The position numbers were made by a program, and so were the translations under genes. From Zoroaster sp. YZ-2022 (Eukaryota; Echinodermata; Asteroidea; Forcipulatida; Zoroasteridae), in assembly GCA_029582265.1 (NCBI GenBank), contig CM055823.1, positions 6,634,001-6,698,000 on the forward strand: 64,000 nucleotides of DNA, read 5' to 3'. Positions 1-27,967 of this stretch are shown here, one piece after another. Below the pieces are notes generated by a model. That model worked only from the letters and a program-made list of their open reading frames with translations. It searched no databases and was not told where the DNA came from. Each line of letters starts with the position of its first letter. The first letter of the stretch is position 1.

Positions 1-195
1 AAAGTTCATGTTTTGATTGTTGACCCAAATGTGCACACAGGGGCATTTTTGACTGTTTTTTACTGTCATTTTGACCACCCTGAACAATACCAGACAATGC
101 TTTTACCAGTCAAAAACGGTCAACTCATTTTGACCTGTAAATGTACTTACTGCATGTAAAGTTTGACAGTGAGTGTTTGACTTTGACATATATAT

Positions 196-448
196 ATCGT
201 CGTGTCAGTGCAAAAACGTTGTATGTTCACAATGCAATAAGGTCGTATGTACAGCGCGTCGTCAATCTGCATAAATTTACATACATTAAAAAATGTTTGT
301 GCAACAACGTCGTATCTCAGCCATTGCTTTTGTGCATTCATCCGGGAACTTGTTACATACGACCTTTTTGCACTGACACAAACTGGTTTTGTGCAAAAAC
401 GTCGTAACTCGGAGATACGACGTTTTTGCACTGACACGACGATACATG
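196..448. mobile_element. MITE with 28-bp inverted ends
   Basis: The left end ATCGTCGTGTCAGTGCAAAA is mirrored at 420-448 (TTTTGCACTGACACGACGAT). Further internal copies of GTGCAAAAACGTCGTA in both orientations make it a multi-hairpin. It interrupts the TTAA-type element that fills 1-911. Confidence 0.7.
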
Positions 449-506
449 TAAGTGTACTAGATATACATGTACCTTAGCAAGTACGTATATATACGAATTT
501 TGTGGA

Positions 507-868
507 TTGCCATGGTCGAGCGGTTTAGTGCATCGGATTTGTGTTCTGATGGCCGAGTCGTCAGAATGTGGGTTCGAATCCCAACCGCGACCATGGTGCT
601 TGTGTCCTTGAGCAAGACACTTTACCATAATTGCTTCTCTCCACCCAGGAGTAAATGGGTACCTGTGAGGGCAGAGTTGGTTGTTGTGTTTGATTAACCC
701 ATATGCGCCGAAATGGCAGCAATTGAGCTGTATACTCCCCAGGGAGCCGAGATGGTTTCAGGAATGATTTATGCGCCTGATGAGCAGGCGTAATGATATA
801 ATGCGCCTTGAGCACCAGTTTGGTGGAAACGTGCGCTATATAAGTGCACATTATTATTATTATTATCA
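507..868 (+). mobile_element. tRNA-derived SINE, full length
   Basis: The A box region GGTCGAGCGGTTTAGTGC and B box GGTTCGAATCCC mark a tRNA-like head. A body follows with TGTCCTTGAGCAAGACAC, CTCCACCCAGG and CCCCAGGGAGC, then a tail with GCGCCTTGAGCACC, GCGCTATATAAG and (ATT)n. This copy carries the longer head variant with GATGGCCGAGTCGTCAGAATG. It interrupts a TTAA-type element whose uninterrupted relative is at 36800-36951. Confidence 0.85.
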
Positions 869-1084
869 ACATTTTGACTGATTTTGACCCTTGCAGTCAC
901 ACAAGGGTTAATGTCTATTTAACCCAATCCTCTACAACCCTCCTGAAAGCATCAACGGTAATATGACCTTATCATGTGGGATATTATTTTCAGTCACCGA
1001 GTTTAATCTACATGTAAAACCATCCCTAATTTACCATAGTGACCAATCCCGAATTAAGTTGGCATAGTGACCAATGCGGTATTG

Positions 1085-3058
1085 CAGAGTTGTTGACTCG
1101 AGTCGGTGACTCGGACTCGAGTCCAACTCGAGTCGCCAATTTTTGTGACTTGCGACTTGACTTGACTTGGACAAAAATGACTTGTGACTTGACTTGACTA
1201 AATTTGACTTGACGACATTGCAAGTCATCATGTATTTTAGGTTGTTTTATTACATGTATTTTTCTGGTCAATCCGGCCACGGCAGCCGAATACTTTTGTG
1301 ACGGGAAAAAAAATGCCGTCATAATTTTATATCTATACGTAATACATAATAATAGTGTATACTGTACACGTATGTGCCTTGTACTGTAAAGTGTACGCTA
1401 CATGTCTAGTCTTCAACACAATCCGTCGTAGTGGAAGAAGTGGGCTATTACTGGTAAAGGCATTGCATTAATATTCAAAATAATTTATACAAACGGCTGG
1501 AACGAGGTTATAGTGACATTGTTAATTGTATTAAGAATTTGTAAAGTGTTGAACAAATTATCGCAATTTTTTAAACAAAACCGAATAGCTATTTTGACTC
1601 AAATTATGTTTATTATGTGTAATCATTAAAGGGTACAAGTTTTTTTTTTTTAATGTTTTACTCCGTAAAGGGAATTTTAAAATATTTTACGAACGTAATT
1701 TTAAATTCTCCTTACATCACCTATGCAAGCGTTGTCAGAGTTGTCAACACAGAATCAGTAAGGATTTCATGCACAACGTTGTAATACACTGGATCCGAGT
1801 CCGTGATTTTAACAAATGTATTGTTTGTGACAATTAACAGCGACCGAATAACTAGAAGCAGCAATTACTAGTTTTTGGGGCGTATACAAAATTTATCTTC
1901 TTCCAAATTACCAAATTCCGAGGCCCATATAAGAGTGTAAATTACCATCCGTCGGTTTCCGTCCTGGGAGAAAAATGAATTTTCCCGCGTGTAACAGCTT
2001 CAACCGTCTGCAAATTTTCGTACAAATATTGTAATGAACCACTCTAAATACATGTTACCTACGCTAGATTGATAATTTTCAGATTAAAAAAAAATTAAAA
2101 CCTCAATCGCTTCTTTCTATACTTTTCACACAACCCCCATAATTTCTGGACCGAATTGATGAAAAAATACCTGGTTCCCTGTTTTGTAAATAACATTGAA
2201 TTCAGATGCGGACACCAACAAAAACAATGACGCACTACACAATTTGTGAAGCGTTAACGTCATACTTGGATTTGTTTGTGAGTTTCTGGTCTTCAATAGT
2301 CATTTATTTACCTCCCATCATGTTATCACTTGTTTTTCATTTATTTTATTCAATCAGCAACTTATATTAATGAAGTAAAATACGTCTAAACATCTTCAAT
2401 AAAGTGTCAATCTTTAGGCCTACAGTGTACAATTGAGCCTATACGTTTCACCATACACTGCACGATACACGGTACACGTGTGTGCGTTTGTATAGTTTTC
2501 AAGAAAATATTGCCCGATGATTACAACGAGGTTTCGCGGCTAATTCAAGATAAATGTGTCAATTATGTATATCCTATAAACAACAAATGACAAACACTGG
2601 ATTTATTCTCACTGCCAAGACAGGGAACATGACAAACAGAACATTATTATAGGCAAAAAAAAAAAAAAAGGCTCCGGTTTCTGGTGATCTCCGTGCGCGT
2701 GGCCTCAGCTAGACCTGCACGTCGGCATTTTATTTTATTATTTTTTGCTATGAAACGATGTCCAATCGTAGCCACACTTTTTCACATAGGGGTATAAACG
2801 TTTGGCTGATTTGTGAGTCCTCTCTTAGCCACCATACTTTGTATAATGGGAAATTTGGTCCCCGCCTACACATGTAAACAATTTTTAAACAAAACAAAAC
2901 AAACAAAAAACAAAATCGCGTCACCGCACCAATTTTGAAACTGGAGACTTTTTTAGCCTTATTCGGGACGATAAATGACTTGAGACTTGACTTGACTTGT
3001 GAACATTTGACTTGTGACTTGACTTGACTTGAGAAAAAATGACTTGGTTACAACACTG
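1085..3058. mobile_element. Non-autonomous hAT-like element, 1974 bp
   Basis: Ends are CAGAGTTGTTGAC and, on the other strand, CAGTGTTGTAACC. Both sides are flanked by the 8-bp direct repeat CGGTATTG (1077-1084 and 3059-3066). CAG ends with an 8-bp duplication are hAT hallmarks. Subterminal stretches are packed with GACTT/GACTCG repeats in both ends, as expected of transposase-binding clusters. No transposase frame is seen. It carries an inner copy of the CCGGTTTCTGG repeat at about 2660-2965. Confidence 0.8.
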
Positions 3059-3061
3059 CGG

Positions 3062-3595
3062 TATTGGTCACTTTGCCAAATTACAAAAAATAGCCAGTTA
3101 GAGCGTTCGTCATTTGAATGCATGCTCTATCTCCAAAACTATAAGGAATACATGCATGTGGATTAGATACAATGGTAGGTCTCTTCCTGAATGTACTAAT
3201 GGGCGGAAAAACTTAAAATTGAAAAAAGTCGGATTGGTCACTATGGCAAATTACAAAAATAGCCAGTTAGAGCATGCATTCAAATGACGAACGCTCTATC
3301 TCCAAAACTATAAGGAATACATGCATGTGGATTAGATACAATGGTAGGTCTCTTCCTGAATGTACTAATGGGCGGAAAAACTTAAAATTGAAAAAAGTCG
3401 GATTGGTCACTATGGCAAATTACAAAAATAGCCAGTTCGAGCGTTCGTCATTTGAATGCATGCTCTATCTCCAAAACTATAAGGAATACATGCATGTGGA
3501 TTAGATACAATGGTAGGTCTCTTCCTGAATGTACTAATGGGCGGGAAAACTTAAAATTGAAAAAAGTCGGATTGGTCACTATGGCAAATTAGGGA
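3062..3595. repeat. 169-bp tandem repeat, three units plus a partial
   Basis: Units begin at GATTGGTCAC (about 3062, 3232, 3401, 3570). They are nearly identical except for a 25-bp block in the middle unit that is inverted (3271-3295). Confidence 0.9.
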
Positions 3596-3784
3596 GGAAA
3601 CTAGCACTCGAACTCCATGCCTTGTTGAATGTGACAATATCATCCCTTCAAAGTGAGCATTGCAATTGATAATTAAAATTAATGAATTCAATGAAACACA
3701 AATAAACCGTCACAAAGGAAACTGAGTAGGTACAATGTACACATACATAAAATACATTGTTTGAAGTGAATAACGAAAAATCTT

Positions 3785-3856
3785 TAGAGTGGGATTTGAA
3801 CCTGGAACCTCAGGGTTAACACGCCAGTGCTCTACCAACTGAGCCATCTGGACCTA
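3785..3856 (-). pseudogene. tRNA-like sequence, probable SINE head
   Basis: The minus strand has AGATGGCTCAGTTGGTAGAG (A box) and GGTTCAAATCCCAC (B box), with a GTT triplet in the anticodon region. The anticodon stem pairs badly and no proper acceptor stem is seen, so a functional tRNA is unlikely. Confidence 0.5.
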
Positions 3857-4248
3857 TGTTGGTAGTCTCACTATTTTGTCAATATATTTGTTCGGAGTGG
3901 GGGGGGGGGGGGGGCTAGTCTGAAGTCATAGAAGCAAAGCATGCTGTATAGCCAGGGATCACGCGACATGTTACGATTCAACCTAGGAAGCAGCAAGTCA
4001 GGAGATCACGAGAAGAGGACACTATTTTTTAAATATTTTCAAATCGAAATTTAAGAAACATTCTTAACTTCCAATCAATCTATTGTATATAAAACTATAC
4101 TTGAAGTGTACATGTATGTGTGTCTGACATACTCTAGGGTCTGTGGCTAGACTACTCAGTCATTGACATCCTCACGAAATGTGACTGTGTGGGAAACAAA
4201 CTGCATGCAGTCTATCCAGCAATTTCTTTTCTAATCTGAAAATGTATA

Positions 4249-4515
4249 CTATTCAAAACAATTTAGGGAACACCGGATTTTTAACATCAAATAAGTTTGA
4301 AATGTTCCATAAACCGGGATTTTCATTTGCAACCCCCTCTCTCTTTCAGTAGTCATGTCATGAAATGTGTAATCACTACATGTATCCTTTATCATCTGTT
4401 TCATTGTGCAGTTGTTTCTCATCAATTCTGTGAAACAAATGTGTTTATCTGAAATAAATGATCTTGCTTTAACTGAGATTATTCTGGTGTTCCCTAAATT
4501 GTTTTCAGTAGTATA
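4249..4515. mobile_element. MITE with ~30-bp ends, intact copy
   Basis: Left TACTATTCAAAACAATTTAG and right CTAAATTGTTTTCAGTAGTA form near-perfect inverted ends, followed inward by GGGAACACC and GGTGTTCCC. TA at both outer edges suggests a Tc1/mariner-type duplication. An inverted-orientation copy is at 62098-62980, where another element has split it. Confidence 0.7.
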
Positions 4516-4648
4516 AAAAAATATTAATTTCTGCCATCTGAAGACAGAAATTCCATGTTGGAACAAATATGAACGATCCCTCATTACAGCCGTCATGAAA
4601 TTACGTATATATTTCCTAAAGAACAAAGCTAGAAAAATTAGACCTTAC

Positions 4649-20401
<15,753 letters not shown>

Positions 20402-20712
20402 CTAGTGTGAAAAACAATTCAATGATATCAGTAAACGCACGCTTAGTTGTTGGCATGTGGTGTTGCTCTGGGAAGGTTTGCAAAAACAAAACCATACCTA
20501 CAAGTAGCAACCTTTTATAGTTTTACTTTCAAAAAGTAGTAAGGCATGTAATCGCACGCATGCAGAAAGAACTTGGTTATGGGTTTTGCTCCCCCTGGTG
20601 AACAATGGTTGTGCAATATTGTGATACCAGGAAATAGTTAACTGTACATACATCAGTGCACCTCTGCCTTTTCTGAATTTCTGAATAATTAAACTTTAAC
20701 ACAACCTCTCTA

Positions 20713-20965
20713 ATCTATAGATTGGTGAAATTCTTGCGTCGGGAGATAAACAATTGATTTAATTTTGCCCTACACCGACGTGTGTATAGCACTGTATGCT
20801 CAGTGCTTTCCGAGTGTCTGTGAAAAAACTACACAGGCGACTCGGGCGGGATTCGAACCCACGACCTCCTGCTTACTAGTGCAGACGTCCCAACCTCTCG
20901 ACCACCGAGCTTGCCCGATGACAATTGGCCGGCTAGAATCCTATATAGCAGCGGGTTCCGCGATA
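20713..20965 (-). mobile_element. Second tRNA-derived SINE family
   Basis: On the minus strand a Leu/Ser-like head (GCTCGGTGGTCGAGAGGTTG, GGTTCGAATCCCGCC) is followed by a body with GACACTCGGAAAGCACTGAG and an end at CAATTGTTTATCTCCCGACG. A second, head-truncated copy follows at 20970-21112 in the same orientation. Confidence 0.75.
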
Positions 20966-21344
20966 TATATAGATTGGTGAAATTCTTGCGTCGGGAGATA
21001 AACAATTGATTTAATTTTGCCCTACACCGACGTGTGTATAGCACTGTATGCTCAGTGCTTTCCGAGTGTCTGTGAAAAAACTACACAGGCGACTCGGGCG
21101 GGATTCGAACCCACTAATCTATGTAGGGAAAGGTCAATTATTAATTTACTTAGCCCTAACCCCCTACAGGGATTTCACAGTCACCCTGCAGAATGCAAAC
21201 AGGAAAGTGTGCAGGCTGGCTCAATGCAACAAGATCCACCAGCTAGAACAATGGTTCCTTTTGTTCTCTGCTGAGGGCAACAAGATGCAACAATTGTTAA
21301 CATTTGTGGCATCTTGTTGCATTGAGTATGGTTACAGTCCCTAT

Positions 21345-21902
21345 TTAACCCTTTCCTTACCATAGGCGACTTTAGTCGACCAAGCTTTCACACAAAAAAA
21401 AGCACTCAAGCCTGAGCACAAAGGCCATTTGTTATAAAGCTGTAGTTTTGTCCATGTTCACCCTCCATACCCAAGCTTACAATGGTTGGAAAGAGCAAGA
21501 TCGGATCTTTCCATTGATGGTGAAATAAAATAAGGTTGCTATTATGCAATCCCTTCAAACTGGAGTGGAAAGATCCGAAATGCCAAACACCTACGGAGCG
21601 CCATGTGTTTGTGTACAAAAAAGTGTTTGAGTTTACAGATCACACTGAGGAAACAAAGACCGAGAACTTGGACATTTATTGACCGATCTTAATGTTTTTT
21701 GGATTTTATGAAAGGGAATTCAATAAGTAAGATATTTTTTATTATTTATTTTGCTGTAAGACGTGATAATAGAGTTTGTAAAATCGGCCTTTGAACACAA
21801 GCTTTCTGTTGTGTAAGAATGTGTGCTTCACACTTGAGTGGTCAAACAATGCGCTCACCAGCGGTTGTTTATGTCAAAACAATTCGGTACTGAGAGGGTT
21901 AA
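21345..21902. mobile_element. TTAA-flanked MITE, CCCTTTCC family
   Basis: TTAACCCTTTCCTTACC at the left and CTGAGAGGGTTAA at the right, 558 bp. It is about 95 percent like 37565-38132 by eye. Confidence 0.75.
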
Positions 21903-22062
21903 CAATTACTAGGGATGAGTTTCTGTTGTAAGAAATGGCAAAAGATATCTCTTTCCAGGTGGAAAAATCCCTCATAATGATAAATGCAGCGAGATAAAAA
22001 TATATAAACGAAAAGAAATGATATCGGGAAGAACGTTGGTGATCATGTGAGGAGGAAGTGTT

Positions 22063-22434
22063 TTATCCCTCCTACTGTTTGACCATTTGAAACCATTCCA
22101 AATTTCCACTTACCAAAATGCCCATTGGTTTTGTACACACATGGTGATACCATTTGAACAGTGTTGGTAGCAAGCTTTACTACCATTCAAATCCATTCAA
22201 ATGCATAGAGGGTCCATTGATTCACCACTTAGAAGTATCCAAACAAGGTTTTGTATTAGCTGTACTACCATTTGGAAAGATCCAAACAAGGTTTTGTATT
22301 AGCTGATCCAACCATTCAAAACCATTTGGGGGAATCAATACTGTAGTTATTTCACCATTCAAAACCACAAAAGCGAATGGTTTCAAATGGTGGATCAACT
22401 TGTATGAAAAAGGTACCAAAAGTAGGAGGGTTAA
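22063..22434. mobile_element. MITE, CCCTCCTAC family
   Basis: About 370 bp with ends CCCTCCTACTGTTTGACC and AAAAGTAGGAGGG. The interior is full of ACCATTTGAA and its complement. Further copies are at 34629-35003, 63466-63839 and 19921-20214. Confidence 0.75.
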
Positions 22435-23519
22435 TGGCATCGATTGGCTCTAAACCAGAACATGTATACGTATACATACATACATGTACATTGTAATTGT
22501 ACAAAAGTCAAATAAATACATGTACCATATATGTAGATACATACACGTATTGCATTGTGCATACAAGGACTGACTGGTACACGTACACATCCACCAACAA
22601 TCAAGCATTATGCCCTGTTCTGTCTACAACATACATGTACAGTACACTAAGTTTTTTGTACATTTATGTCATTGTGTAATACATATCACAGAAAAATATA
22701 GTTTTCATTTTCGTAAAATACTTCATTGCACAGATACATGGAGTACACACTACACAGTTCTTGTTTCACAAAATATTCACAAAATATTCACAATTTGTAG
22801 GTAATGTATATGTATGTATACATTTTTATGTACAAATTCAAGATTAACTAATAAAATTAGCATTACTGTATACATGTACACACAAAATGTAGTTCTGCCT
22901 AAACAGCTACATGTACCTAAACTGAAAATTCTTAATTAGAATGAATTTGTACACATAATGTACAACACAATGTAAAAGGCTGATAAAACACACACCATAG
23001 CCAAGCCTCCATTTTTAACCAATGAACAACTCTGTTACATCATAGAGAAAGCACCACCGTGGTCCTTTCTCTATGGTTACATGTAGCTCAGCTAGTAGCT
23101 GGTCTGCCTGCACCGAATAACATGTCACTGCAAATTAGGAGCTCAAAGGTTGCCTTTTATATCAACTTAGTGAGAAATCCATTCATAAATATTCCCTGAA
23201 TCAGATTATCAATTAGATAAACATGACCACACCACACACAGTCCCACTAATTCCAACCAATGAAATCAGCCTTCCTGTGAGAGCTCAAAGCTCACATTAA
23301 TGTCAACAACGGAAAAATACATGCGGTTGGTGACAATATGCAGACAATATCGTCGTCGCAATCAGATCAGACTTACAATATGTAGGGCATGGAATCGGTG
23401 TCCTAGTTTGAGGTGAACACAGTGACGGAAAAGTACTAGATCATTTATGCAGCAGCAACGGCAATATGACCTTATGTACACATACAAATAAAATGTAGGT
23501 ATTATTTTCGGTCACTGAG

Positions 23520-23759
23520 TTAATCCTAACCCCCGAGGTATTCTGGCTAGGAACCTTCCTGAATCCTCCAGTGCACTTGAAAATGCACCATGCATTTTCG
23601 TTGATCTTTCATATTCAGCACTTATGGCCTGTACTCCTTGCCAGGTAGTAATTTTGCCCCATTTGAAGAGGTGAAAGTACCAGTTTCCAACAGTGCTGAA
23701 TTTTCCCCAAAAAAGTGCCCCTTGGAGGATTTTGGAGGATATGGGGTGGTTAGGGTTAA
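23520..23759. mobile_element. TTAA-flanked MITE (CCCTAACC ends), second copy
   Basis: Same internal sequence as 18466-18737 (GGTATTCTGGCTAGGAACC near the left end), shorter by a small internal deletion. TTAA at both ends. Confidence 0.75.
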
Positions 23760-24764
23760 TCTAAAACTAGCACTCCGATTCCATGCCCTGTTGATCGTGA
23801 CGATACTCCCCCTTTAAAGTGCATGTACGTAGTAATATTAGGGAAAACTGAATGCCAGCAATATATTCGGTTGTCTTAGTAAACATCCCGTTTTATTTGT
23901 AATAGGCAATAGATATGTTTGGACACCCTATTTTTCAAAGAATAACAAATTTTCTAAATCCTGGCTTGCTCTCCGAGATGAAGTTTTTGCCGTCTTTCTT
24001 TGATAATACATCAAAGATAAATTGCCTGTGTTAGGCTCAAGAGACCAAAAAAATATAATTTAAATAGCGAACAAATTTTGAAGATAATATCATTATAAAA
24101 AAAAAAATAATAAATAAATTAATATATATATATTTTTTTAATTCAATTCGGACATCGGAAGCTGAATAAAAAAAGCGATATTTAAAACGCGCTCGTTTCT
24201 GATTAATAAGCTGCGGATTAAAACAGTGGGCCAGAAACATGACTTTTTTTTTTAACCCAGTGATAAATTGCTTTAAAACTAGAGGATTGAAATGAATGTA
24301 CATGTACATATGTTACCGAATACAAATGTTATACCTTCCTTTTAAGAGTGGAACGAGGCCAGTCTGCTGATCTTATATGTAAATTTACTTTTTGTGTCTC
24401 CCCGAGTTCAATGTACATTGAATATACTGCATTGTATGCATAATACATTTTTGATCATATGATGTAGAATTGCCTCATAAGCATGGCTAGACATCTGACA
24501 TTTACCCCAACAATCTGCCATACACGTATTGTCCCATTTTTTTTCTTCTCAAAGTCAGCTAATTTCTTCACCAGTTAGTTATTATGTGTATTTCTGTTCA
24601 CTCCAAACCAGTTATTTATGTACCTGGGGAACCTGTAAATGAATTGAATTGAAACCTGGTCAGTTTTCCATTGGGCAATTTAGTTAATCCATTGGCCAAC
24701 ACTATTCATTAAGCTTGATTCATGCTTATTTGCATGGTGAGGAGGATAAGTAAGACTAATTGTG

Positions 24765-24860
24765 GTGACACCATGTGAAATTCTCAATTGAGTAGTAATT
24801 AGTTCTGAAAAGAACTGGAGGTACTAGATTTGTACCTCCAGTTCTTTTCAGAACTAATTA
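24765..24860. repeat. Stem-loop part of the hammerhead-like repeat, inverted pair
   Basis: TTAGTTCTGAAAAGAACTGG and its complement flank a short centre, forming a hairpin. The hammerhead-like half is absent. A similar inverted pair lies at 25135-25260. Confidence 0.6.
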
Positions 24861-25688
24861 AGTTTACCAGATTTAAAAGCAGTCCTTCTATGGAACTGCT
24901 TCTGGAAGCAGACAAAAGAAGTGAGAACTGATAATCTACAAAGCAGCTACTGTAGTCTGGAACAACAATGACACTGCCACTGCTAATCCTTCACTAATCC
25001 TCCCTACACAATAGACAGTAATCCCTTAATAGCTCTTTTGTTTGACCCAGGAGGTGCAGTTGAGCTGAGTACATACATTCAAGCGTTGAAAAAAACTATC
25101 ATATATCAATCATTGAATCACCTTTCAAGAGGATATATACTAATTGCGGTGACACCTTATGAAATTCTCTATTGAGTACTACATAATTCTGAAAAGAACT
25201 GGAGGTTACAACTCCAGTTCTTTTCAGAACTAATTACTACTTTTCAGAACAAATCTGCTCGACCTTGGTACTCCACAATGTAAAATCATTCTTGGCAGAT
25301 CTTGTATTTGACATACTTTTTTTTTCTTAGTGACAAAGAGCTGGATAATTGATTTATGAATGATTCTGAATTTTTTTTTATGTCAGTGATTTTCAATCTG
25401 GGACACCGAAAAAAGTTGTACCCATGAGTGGAGCCTTACACTTGGACAAACGACCCAATGATACTAATAGTTGAGAAACGATATCAAAGCTATGGTAACC
25501 ATACATAGCTCAACCTCAAACAACCTGATGACTCCGTCTGCCCGTGCAAGGATGCCAGCCTTATGTTCATACTCGCACAATCTTAAATGATCTTTCCTTG
25601 GCTTTTCAGGAGTATTGAGTTGTACATAAATGGTGTATCAAAAAACTATCATCTTGATTCCCATTTTTGGTTGTCTTCGACCCATTGT

Positions 25689-26061
25689 GGAGTGCCATGG
25701 TCGAGCGGTTTAGTGCATCGGATTTGTGTTCTGATGGCCGAGTCGTCAGAATGTCGGTTCGAATCCCAGCTGCGACCGGGGTGCTTGTGTCCTTGAGCAA
25801 GACACTTTACCATAACTGCTTCTCTCCACCCAGGGGTAAATGGGTACCTGTGAGGGCAGCGTTGGTTGTTGTGTTTGATTAGCCCGATATGTGCTGTAAT
25901 GGCAGCAATTGAGCTGTATACTCCCCAGGGAGCTGAGATGGTTTCAGGAATGATTTATGAGCCTGATGAGCAAGGGTAATAATGTCATGTGCCTTGAGCA
26001 CCAGTTTGGTGGATACGTGCGCTATAAAACTCCACATTTTTATTATTATTATTATTATTAA
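25689..26061 (+). mobile_element. tRNA-derived SINE, full length, long-head variant
   Basis: Head GCCATGGTCGAGCGGTTTAG with the same GATGGCCGAGTCGTCAG segment as the copy at 507. The body is complete and the (ATT)n tail lies at 26040-26061. Confidence 0.85.
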
Positions 26062-26077
26062 ATGTGTGGTGAAGGGG

Positions 26078-26150
26078 ATAATAATAATAATAATATGTGG
26101 ACTTATATAGCGCACGTATTCACCAACTAAGTGGTGCTCAAGGCGCATTC
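26078..26150 (-). mobile_element. SINE 3'-end fragment
   Basis: (AAT)n then TGTGGACTTATATAGCGCAC and GGTGCTCAAGGCGCAT, the tail complement only. It lies tail to tail with the preceding copy. Confidence 0.65.
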
Positions 26151-26407
26151 TTTTTTATGTGTACGTAAGTGTAATGCACATCTTACCAATAGTATTCTCA
26201 CCCCTGTACATAATGGCTATACATTACATGTATGTACATCTGGCTTTGCCATTAAATATTTAGTTTAGTCATACATGTATATAAGTGGTAATTTAGTCAC
26301 ATACGGCTCTTCCAGGCTGGCTGTATTGATAGCGGGAAGCAAGGGGATTTGGTATATATGTACCTTTCTTGCCCATTGGTCAGGACTTTGGTCATGCTCA
26401 TGCTCAT

Positions 26408-26757
26408 AATAATAATAATGTGTGGACTTATATAGCGCACGTATCCACCAACTGAGTGGTGCTCAAGGCGCATTATATTATTACCCCTGCTCATAAGGCT
26501 CATAAATCATTCCTGAAACCATCTCAGCTCCCTGGGGAGTATACAGCTCAATTGCTGCCATTACAGCGCATATCTAGGGCTAATCAACCAACTCTGCCCT
26601 CACAGGTACCCATTTAACCCCTGGGTGGAAAGAAGCAATTATGGTTAAGCGTCTTGTTCAAGGACACAAGTGTCACGGCCGGGATTCGAACCCACATTCT
26701 GCTGCTAACACCAGAACTTGAGTCCGGTAAGCTAGACCGCTCGGCCACGACACTCCA
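26408..26757 (-). mobile_element. tRNA-derived SINE, full length
   Basis: Minus-strand copy very close to the one at 19270, with a short (AAT)n tail at 26407-26418 and the head ending GGCCACGACACTCCA. Confidence 0.85.
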
Positions 26758-27084
26758 TGCACAGCGATTCAACATCCCCACATATATCGATGTTGGGGAT
26801 GATGTGAGGGTATTGTCTCTTCCACCGTGCACCATGTGGGGAATGAACATTTCTAATTTACCAATCCCCACATCAAGAGATGGTCGGGGGCGGGGGGGAT
26901 CAATTGATAAAATGCATAACTGATACTAATTACTACATAAATTAAGACGATACTGAGCGACTGATCAGAGGACTGCTATCTTACATGTTTTACATTAAAT
27001 TTGAAACTTACATGGGAGGGAAGCCAGGGAAGGAATGGAGAATATAACCACTACTTTTCTTTCCAAATATGAGAAATATCTCAG

Positions 27085-27116
<32 letters not shown>

Positions 27117-27967
27117 GATTTGTAGCGCGCACATATCCACCCTGCTGGGCGCTCAAGGCGCGGAAACAAAGAAAAACATGAATACAAACAATATACATTG
27201 ATAGCATAGGAAAAAAATTATATGTACTGAGAATACATGTACCTACAATGCAATTACAAATATACATCATCTTTGAAGAATTGTGACATAAGATGAGTTT
27301 TAAGTATCGACTTAAAGATGCAGGCTCGTCAATGTACGACGGACAAATTCGTGCCACGAATGGTCACCTTTGACCTTGCTACTGCCATCTCTTACATGTT
27401 AAAAAAAATCGCCTTTCTCATTGCAAGCGACAGAGGGCCAAGCGACGAGCCTGCCCCTTTAAATCTAGTTATATACTCACGGAATTTAAAAACGCATCAT
27501 CCCAATATTTCACATATTTTTCAACAGCAGATTATTGCAGTGAGAAATAAGAACATAGGTTAACAATTTATGAGCGTAAATGTTCACATCATACTGACAC
27601 AATAAAAGTGCTATGTACAATTATGGCTTCAATTTATCACTGCATATAAGTTATACATGTACATATTTATTGAGAAATATCAGTTGATGCGTTTTTAATT
27701 TCCGTGAGTGTACTAACTACTATGAAAAGATATGAGTTTAGTTGGAAGATGATTCCAGAGTCTCGGAGCCGCGACAGAAAAAGACCGATCACACCAGTTC
27801 CGTTTTGAAGTTGGTTCCTTTAGGAGTGACATGTTGCTGGAGCGCAAATTGCGTGATGTGGTGTAGACTTTAAGCAGTTCAGAAATATAAATTGGAGCGA
27901 TGTTATTAAAAAGCGGACAATATTGTCACGATCAGAGCAGACTTTCAAATCGCTGTCCGAGTTTAAG

